Positions 41,316-46,704 of a stretch of 46,704 bases of DNA are shown in pieces. How positions within the stretch are numbered: the first letter of the stretch is position 1; each line of letters starts with the position of its first letter. The stretch is taken from NCBI GenBank assembly GCA_002313895.1, contig DCAW01000064.1, positions 8,992 through 55,695 on the forward strand. Reading direction: 5' to 3'. Below the pieces are notes generated by a model that worked only from the letters and a program-made list of their open reading frames with translations, was not told the origin of the DNA and made no database searches. The translations under genes were made by a program, and so were the position numbers. The stretch comes from Dehalococcoidia bacterium UBA1123 (lineage in GTDB: Bacteria; Chloroflexota; Dehalococcoidia; Lucifugimonadales; UBA1123).

Positions 41316-42191
41316 GTGGCGCGCTGGTGTCGGTTCTTTGAGAGTCTACACGCCAAAGTCCTGTTTGCGGCATTTATTCCCGGAGTCATCGTTCTGATAG
41401 TGGTCGCGATAATAGCGCAGTTCGCCTATGAACGCACAGTCCGAATGCTGATGGAACAGCGCGACGCTGAGCTTACTTGTATGTCCGCCGCCCAGCTCAA
41501 TAATGGCCTCGACCAGCGCTCATCCGTCCTCGAAACAATCGCCAATGACGCATTCGTCCAGGCTCTGGACCTCGACGGCGTTCGCCTTGTTCTGGACCGT
41601 ATGGAGTACCAGACTCAGGATTTCGACGGCGGCGTGGCTGCAAACGGACGCGAGGCCGTCGAGAAGGCTCAGGGCCAGAGTTCAGACGTTATCCTCATGG
41701 ACCTGCGTATGCCTGAGATGACAGGCGTCGAGGCCATGCGCGCCGTAAGCGAACGAGACCTCGAAGCAAAGATCATCGTCCTGACCACCTATGACACCGA
41801 CGAGTATATTTTCGACGCCATCGAGGCCAGAGCCAAGGGCTACCTGCTCAAGGACACCTCCCACTAGGAGTTGTTCAGAGCCGTTCGGGTCGTCCATCGG
41901 GGCGAATCCCAGATCGAACCCTAAGTTGCTGCAAAGGTGCTGACTCGGCTGGCCCAGCTTTCGCGCCAGAGTTCCGACCCCAATCGCAGCAGCGACATCC
42001 CCTCCGACCGCGAGGTCTAGGTTCTGCAACTGAGCGCCAGAGTGTCCGCCAACAAACAGATTTCAGCAGACCTGTCCATCAGCGAAAGCGCCGTCAAGAC
42101 CCACTTAGCCAACATATTGAAGAAACTGGATGTCAGCCATCGCACCGAAGCGGTCACCTCGGCTCTCCAGCGCGGGATCATCAAGCTCTAA
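41316..42191 (+). pseudogene. Histidine kinase/response regulator fusion relic with three in-frame stops
   Basis: One reading frame of 292 codons. Residues 1-95 are a sensor kinase N-terminus: a membrane helix (AKVLFAAFIPGVIVLIVVAI) and a periplasmic start (QLNNGLDQRSSVLETIANDA). At about 41600 it passes without frame change into a NarL-type receiver (AANGREAVEKAQGQSSDVIL, phospho-Asp in MDLRMPEMTG). TAG at 41865-41867, TAA at 41922-41924 and TAG at 42018-42020 interrupt. The same frame then completes a LuxR helix-turn-helix (ISADLSISESAVKTHLANIL) ending at TAA 42189-42191. The kinase core and receiver beta-1 are deleted. Non-functional as encoded. Confidence 0.82.
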
Positions 42192-42781
42192 CTGATCAGC
42201 CGCTGCCTTCCAGCCTCGCCATTTTGAGGCCTCCAATCGCCATCATCACAAACCGTTTGGATCGCGCGATCGGTTGCTTGGCTCGAACGTTGCCGTAAGT
42301 ATGCCATGGTCTGTGGAACAGATAGCGTACTGCAATTTTCCGAGGCAATTAGCGCTCTGTTGCCATTCATCGCCGGTAATTACTGCTAAAGTAATTACCT
42401 CAGAGGCAGACGAGTGGATATGCTTAATTGGCAACCGCTGGCAGCGCTCAATTCGATAGACTTGAACTCAAGGTCCAACGTCAAGAATCGAGAATTGAAT
42501 ATCTGGCATTGGCGTCGGGATAATCCTAATAAGAAGGGCGCTGGGAAATGCGGCTCAAATTCCTGCAATTAACCCATTTCACGCCACAAACGAGCCAAAA
42601 TCTTAAACTTATCCTAACAATTGTATAATACCCGACAGATTGTGTGTGATTTTGGGATAAAAATTGACGACAAAGCCATGCGGTGTTACCGTCCTATCTA
42701 ACTAATATAGGGTACTTTAACCCAGTCAACCCAAATCGAATTGCTGACACGGATTTCTAACTCAGATCAAGGGGGGACACT
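42192..42781. other. 590-base intergenic region, AT-richer, one promoter candidate
   Basis: No convincing gene on either strand. A TATAAT at 42624-42629 could be a -10 box for the six-TM gene, but it lies 150 bases upstream and lacks a good -35. No repeat copy is found here. Confidence 0.5.
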
Positions 42782-43342
42782 ATGGAAGCTGTAGCGTTCA
42801 TTCTCATCGGTGGAGCGTTATTCTCGCAGTCCTGGAATGTGCTGGGCCTGTATGCTGACGGGCGCACGTCCGGGTTGCTCACCGCGGTTTTGGCCGTGAT
42901 GGCTCTGCTAATATTTCGCATGGCTCCAACGGCTCCGATGTTGTTCATCGGGGGCGCTGATTCCAACGTGGCGGCAGAGATGAACATCCTGGAAATGTTG
43001 GTCATCGTCTGGGCAGTCTATGGAATTGGCGTAGGCGCTCAGGCGCTTTGGGACTTCGATGATCGGGCCATCGGATTCACCGCGGTAATCGTAACCGCTA
43101 TAAGCGCCACCGCGCTATTCTACTATGCGTTCACGCTGGTGGACCCGTACGGAAATTCAGTCATGTTGGCGATGGCCGCTTCGGGATTGATTCTGTCAGT
43201 CATTGGAGGCTTGGTTTTCTTCTACCTCACATTCCCGTTCATGGCGCTACGACTGGTCACAGGATGGTTCATGCTCTTAGGCTCTATCGGACTCATGGCC
43301 ATCGGAATCTCCGTGATTACGACATGGGTAGTCCCCATCTAG
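42782..43342 (+). CDS. Six-TM membrane protein, unrecognised
   Basis: 186 residues, almost entirely hydrophobic, with about six helices (roughly 5-25, 31-50, 75-95, 98-120, 130-152, 160-184). Short polar loops include DFDDRAIG and VDPYGNS. Length and helix number recall AmiS/UreI-type channel proteins, but no signature could be matched, so that is only a possibility. A strong CAAGGGGGGACACT precedes the ATG. It is followed 37 bases later by prkA, suggesting a common transcript. Confidence 0.65.
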   Translation: MEAVAFILIGGALFSQSWNVLGLYADGRTSGLLTAVLAVMALLIFRMAPTAPMLFIGGADSNVAAEMNILEMLVIVWAVYGIGVGAQALWDFDDRAIGFTAVIVTAISATALFYYAFTLVDPYGNSVMLAMAASGLILSVIGGLVFFYLTFPFMALRLVTGWFMLLGSIGLMAIGISVITTWVVPI

Positions 43343-43379
43343 ACGGTCGCAGCCAATCACTTTGTCGCCGGGTGAAAGT

Positions 43380-45392
43380 ATGAATCACATGCTAGACATA
43401 GACCAACTGCTGGAGACTTCAAAAGAAGAATTTGGTAGGTACGACTGGGACGGGACCTTCGCCGAATACCTGGAGATGGTGCGAGAAGACCCATCGGTCT
43501 CGCGACTCTCTCACAGGTTGATCTACGACGCCATCCTTGATCAGGGTGTCGAGGAGTCGCCTTTTGGCGACCCTATTTACACCCTGTTCAAGGACAAAAT
43601 CTACGGCCAAGATGAGGGTCTGAGACGGATTATTGAGTATTTCGGTTCTGCCTCGCGCAGGCTAGAGATACGAAAAAGAATCCTTCTGCTTTTAGGGCCC
43701 CCAGCCAGCGGCAAGTCGTCGATGGTCACTCTGATCAAAGATGCCCTGGAACGATACACACGCACTGAGGTAGGCACGGTCTATGCGATCAAAGGCTGCC
43801 CAATGCAGGAGGAGCCGCTTCACCTGATCCCCGATCAATTGAGGCCGGACTTGCTGAAGGAGTCGGGCATCCACGTGGAAGGCCACCTGTGCCCTCGTTG
43901 CCGATACGAATTGGCTACAAAGTACAAGGGCGACATCGCCAAGATGCCTGTGGCGCGAGTGGTCTTCTCCGAACAGGCAGCTGTGGGCATCGGTTACTAC
44001 GTTGCTCAAAGCGCCAGCGCCGACGATGCTTCATTGCTGGTGGGCAGTATCGACGAGGACGAGTTGCGAGGCGAGCGTCTCGAAGTGGCGGGCAAAGCGT
44101 TCCGCCTCGACGGCGAGTTCAACGTCGCCAACCGTGGATTGATCGAGTTCGTCGAGATATTCAAGGCAGACCAACACCTGCTCACAACCCTTCTTGGCCT
44201 TGCCCAGGAACAGCTAGTCAAGATGGAGCGGTTCGGCTCGGTTTACGCCGACGAAGCTATCATCGCCCATTCCAACGAAGGCGACTACACGAAGTTCATG
44301 GCAGACCAGTTCTCTGAGGCTCTGAGGGACCGGATAATCGCGGTGCAGGTTCCCTATAACCTTCAGGTCAAAGACGAGGTGCAGATATACACCAAGATGA
44401 TTGAGGAGAGCGGCCTGGAAGGCGTTCATCTGCCGCCCTTGACCCTGACCACCATGAGCGTGTTTGCCATTCTCTCGCGACTGACCCCGCCACCTAAGGG
44501 CAGGGCCATCAAGCTCCTGGACATTCTGAGATTGTACGACGATCAGGTGTTGCCGCGATTTTCCCCGAACGACGTGGCCGTGTTAAAACGCCGCGATCCA
44601 AATGAGGGGATGAGCGGCATCTCCCCGCGTTACGTCATGAACCGGCTCAGTCGAGTCGCCAACACCCCACATCTGCGTTGTATCTCTCCACTGCGGGCTA
44701 TCGATAGCCTGTGGCGCGGTCTCAGTGAGAACATAGCACTTGACGAGTCTGACCATAAAAAGTGGCTGAGGTTCGTCGAAGACACCATCGACGAGTACGG
44801 CAAACGGGCCGTCCGAGAAGTGCAGAGAGCCTTCGAGGAACGTTTCGAGCACACCGCCGACCAGCTTCTGAACGACTATCTGACCGAAGTCGAAACCTAC
44901 CTGTCAGGAGAGGCCGCCGCGGTGATGAGCCGCAGGTCAAAAGAGCCTGACATGATGCGCGAGATCGAAAAACACGCAGGCGTCAAGGAGAGGGAGCGCG
45001 ACAGGTTCAGGGAGGAAATCCACCTGTTCTTCTCCATCCTCAAAGGGCGCGATGTGAAATATGACTACTCAACCGAGCCACGCATGAAGGCGGCCATCGA
45101 ATCACGGTTGTTCCCAAGCCAACGCCACATGGAGCGAACACTCAGTCGCCCTCGATTTGCCCGTCAACAGGTCGAGTGGGCAAGAAAAAGAGGCGCCATC
45201 TTCAATCGGATGATGCAGGACTACGGGTACTGCGACATCTGCGCCAACGACACGATAGATTACGCGGGACATATCCTTAGAGGCGGCAGGGTTCTCCGCC
45301 AGCTCAAGAACAACGAGATCGAGTGGACCTGGACTCTAGAACCAGAACCGCCGACACAGGGGATTCAACAACCGGCAGACACCCCAGAATAA
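43380..45392 (+). CDS. prkA: PrkA family serine protein kinase
   Basis: 670 residues. The N-terminal AAA domain (PF08298) has GQDEGLRRIIEYFGSASRR, Walker A LLLGPPASGKSSMVTLIK (about 106), CPMQEEPLHLIPDQLR, and RGLIEFVEIFKAD with the sensor segment IIAHSNEGDYTKF. The C-terminal PrkA domain (PF06798) has SGISPRYVMNRLSRV and ends near IFNRMMQDYGYCDICANDT. PrkA phosphorylates proteins in stress, starvation or sporulation. ATG 43380 is preferred to TTG 43362 because GGTGA lies just upstream and homologues begin similarly. The usual partners YeaH (VWA) and SpoVR are not adjacent; an unrelated membrane protein precedes it. Confidence 0.92.
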   Translation: MNHMLDIDQLLETSKEEFGRYDWDGTFAEYLEMVREDPSVSRLSHRLIYDAILDQGVEESPFGDPIYTLFKDKIYGQDEGLRRIIEYFGSASRRLEIRKRILLLLGPPASGKSSMVTLIKDALERYTRTEVGTVYAIKGCPMQEEPLHLIPDQLRPDLLKESGIHVEGHLCPRCRYELATKYKGDIAKMPVARVVFSEQAAVGIGYYVAQSASADDASLLVGSIDEDELRGERLEVAGKAFRLDGEFNVANRGLIEFVEIFKADQHLLTTLLGLAQEQLVKMERFGSVYADEAIIAHSNEGDYTKFMADQFSEALRDRIIAVQVPYNLQVKDEVQIYTKMIEESGLEGVHLPPLTLTTMSVFAILSRLTPPPKGRAIKLLDILRLYDDQVLPRFSPNDVAVLKRRDPNEGMSGISPRYVMNRLSRVANTPHLRCISPLRAIDSLWRGLSENIALDESDHKKWLRFVEDTIDEYGKRAVREVQRAFEERFEHTADQLLNDYLTEVETYLSGEAAAVMSRRSKEPDMMREIEKHAGVKERERDRFREEIHLFFSILKGRDVKYDYSTEPRMKAAIESRLFPSQRHMERTLSRPRFARQQVEWARKRGAIFNRMMQDYGYCDICANDTIDYAGHILRGGRVLRQLKNNEIEWTWTLEPEPPTQGIQQPADTPE

Positions 45393-45718
45393 CACGGCTA
45401 GGAGACTTCTCGTCCCTCGTGTAACGCGAGGGATATTGCACTCCGAGAGGTCTTGTGGCCCTCTCTTCATCTCGACTCCGAACGGCTGCCATTTGCACGC
45501 TAGATGCCCAAACAGCCGATTGCAATCGACTCCACATTACCTAAACACCCGCTCCCGACCGACTCTCCGAACTGTCTTTCATGGTTGTCGCCCGTCTCAA
45601 AACATAGTTGACGCAAAGTTGACCACATCTGCGCGCCACTTTATAGTCTGAGTCATCCAGAGTTAATGGACTTTCGTGTCCAAACAGATCTCTGGAAATA
45701 TCGCACAGAGGCAAGCAA
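45393..45718. other. Intergenic region: prkA hairpin and SDR promoter
   Basis: 326 bases, no gene seen. A hairpin TCCCTCG-TGTAACG-CGAGGGA (45413-45433) follows prkA but lacks a T-tract, so its role as terminator is uncertain. The promoter at 45619-45647 serves the SDR. Confidence 0.5.
45619..45647 (+). promoter_or_regulatory. Sigma-70-type promoter of SDR gene
   Basis: TTGACC (45619-45624), 17 bases, TATAGT (45642-45647), followed by CTGAGTCAT as at 6282-6296. The start codon is 71 bases downstream. Confidence 0.65.
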
Positions 45719-46510
45719 TTGACCGCAAGACTCGAAGGCAAAGTCGCAATAGTCACTGGCGGAAACAGCGGAATCGGTGAGGCGACAGCCCATCTATTTG
45801 CGAAAGAAGGGGCGAAGGTCGCGATCATGGCACGGCGAGAAGAGCAGGGCCAGCAAGTTCAAGATGCAATACGCCAAGAAGGCGGAGATGCCACTTTCAT
45901 AAGCTGTGACATCATGGATCGGAAGGCGGTGGACTCTGCTGTTGAGAAGGCGATTTCAACCTACGGCGGCGTCAACATCCTGTTCAACAACGCGGGTTTT
46001 GGCGCGGGCCAGAATTTTCCCGATGAGGATGATGAAGGTTGGGACAGAGTGATAAAGGTCAACCTGAACGGGACCTTTTATATGTCGAGAGCCGTATGGC
46101 CCCATCTGATTGAAGCCGGAGGCGGCGCCATCGTCAATATGTCATCAATCGCTGCTGTGATCGGGTTCAGCAAGAATATGTACGACATCTCCGGCGGGGT
46201 GCCATCGTCATCATACTACGTGGCAAAAGCCGGAGTTGACGCCTTCACCAGATACACAGCGAGCATGGGAGGACAGCACAAAATCCGCGTGAATTGCGTG
46301 CGGCCCGGCCAGATAATCACGCCTGGCGCAACCCGTGGAACTATGGAGGACCACGTGTTCAAGGCCATGTTCGATCTGACTCAGATACTTGACGGCCCCG
46401 GCCATCCGATAGACGTGGCAAACGTCGTCCTGTTTCTGGCCTCCGATGATGCTCGGTTTGTAACCGGCGAGATCATCAACATCGATGGCGGAACGCCAAG
46501 AAAACTGTAA
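45719..46510 (+). CDS. SDR family oxidoreductase (NADP-type)
   Basis: 263 residues from TTG 45719, with AGAGG 8 bases upstream. Motifs are TGGNSGIGEATAHLF, Arg-Arg after beta-2 (IMARREEQ, favouring NADP), NNAG, serine in VNMSSIAAV, YYVAKAG as YxxxK, and the C-terminal TGEIINIDGG. Unlike the two SDRs near the left end it has an extra loop between the Ser and Tyr motifs (FSKNMYDISGGVPSSS). Unknown alcohol or ketone substrate. Stands alone after prkA. Confidence 0.88.
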   Translation: MTARLEGKVAIVTGGNSGIGEATAHLFAKEGAKVAIMARREEQGQQVQDAIRQEGGDATFISCDIMDRKAVDSAVEKAISTYGGVNILFNNAGFGAGQNFPDEDDEGWDRVIKVNLNGTFYMSRAVWPHLIEAGGGAIVNMSSIAAVIGFSKNMYDISGGVPSSSYYVAKAGVDAFTRYTASMGGQHKIRVNCVRPGQIITPGATRGTMEDHVFKAMFDLTQILDGPGHPIDVANVVLFLASDDARFVTGEIINIDGGTPRKL

Positions 46511-46584
46511 CCCTTTCTGCCAGGGCAAGTATCATTTGATAGTCAATAAGCTGGGCCAGTCGTTCGTTTTTGCGATAATTATGA

Positions 46585-46704
46585 TTACACCGACAGCATC
46601 AACACGATCCAGAATGCGGTTGCCACTATCAATATGACGGATCCACGTGTGCGTCCATCCCAGGCGAGCTTCGCGGGGTACCCAAAAACCAGTGCGCCTA
46701 GCGT
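46585..46704 (-). CDS. C-terminal end of a membrane protein (partial, off right edge)
   Basis: Minus-strand frame open from the window edge for 39 codons to TAA at 46585-46587. It reads YPAKLAWDGRTRGSVILI and a terminal hydrophobic helix VILIVATAFWIVLMLSV. It is convergent with the SDR. Too short to name. Confidence 0.45.
   Translation of the reverse strand, partial: TLGALVFGYPAKLAWDGRTRGSVILIVATAFWIVLMLSV

Noticed and set aside
42246..42459. Short frames on both strands between the sensor relic and the six-TM gene
   Set aside because: Low complexity of evidence: no ribosome site, no family motif, opposite strands overlapping.
45413..45433. Hairpin after prkA as a rho-independent terminator
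   Set aside because: The 7-bp stem is real but no T-tract follows on the plus strand, so it is not called as a terminator.
1..46704. Reassigned stop codon (e.g. TGA or TAG read as an amino acid)
   Set aside because: All three stop types occur inside broken genes and all three also end intact genes, so no single codon is consistently read through.
1..46704. tRNA, rRNA, CRISPR array, IS element or prophage
   Set aside because: No GTTCRANNC-type tRNA arm in a plausible cloverleaf, no direct-repeat/spacer array, and no transposase or phage protein was seen.

Overview
The window looks like a piece of a GC-rich, free-living or host-associated bacterium of the Chloroflexota (SAR202/Dehalococcoidia-like). 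This is inferred from content only: three FabG-like short-chain dehydrogenases, five family III (CaiB/BaiF) CoA-transferases, amidohydrolase-2 enzymes, a T-box leader on a citramalate synthase gene, and dispersed intergenic palindromes beginning GTCATTCTGAG. No rRNA, tRNA, CRISPR array, phage gene or transposase was found.

Layout. 1-555: relic of an ABC-2 exporter. 694-10001: SDRs, a HAD protein, three methyltransferases, a FIST sensor, a GNAT protein, a MarR/VOC divergent pair (both damaged) with a striking operator-like dyad, and an MFS exporter with a large internal deletion. 10079-14613: alcohol dehydrogenase, SirB1-like protein, low-molecular-weight phosphatase, amidohydrolase. 14921-18642: heterodimeric ABC exporter. 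On either side of it, at 12404-12946 and 18651-19224, lie two damaged copies of one secreted-protein gene. 20184-33863: an acyl-CoA catabolic island with two CoA-transferase pairs, a single CoA-transferase, a thiolase/DUF35 pair, an HMG-CoA-lyase-like enzyme and an M20 amidohydrolase. 33897-35967: haloacid dehalogenase, haloalkane dehalogenase and an FMN-binding protein. 36369-38918: oxalyl-CoA decarboxylase/2-hydroxyacyl-CoA lyase-like enzyme and crotonase, with promoter and terminator. 39112-41060: T-box riboswitch and a frameshifted cimA. 41316-42191: fused histidine kinase/response regulator relic with three in-frame stops. 42782-46510: a six-TM protein, PrkA kinase and an SDR. The C-terminus of a membrane protein enters from the right edge.

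How it fits together. The central genes read as uptake-independent degradation of carboxylic acids: CoA transfer (CaiB), hydration (crotonase), carbon-carbon cleavage (thiolase, HMGL-like lyase, ThDP lyase) and amide or halide removal (M20, dehalogenases). A second theme is gene decay. About ten genes carry frameshifts, nonsense codons or in-frame deletions, usually several lesions in the same gene, while long neighbours (ABC pair, PrkA, all CoA-transferases) are intact. This clustering argues for real pseudogenes over uniform sequencing error, but reads are needed to settle it.
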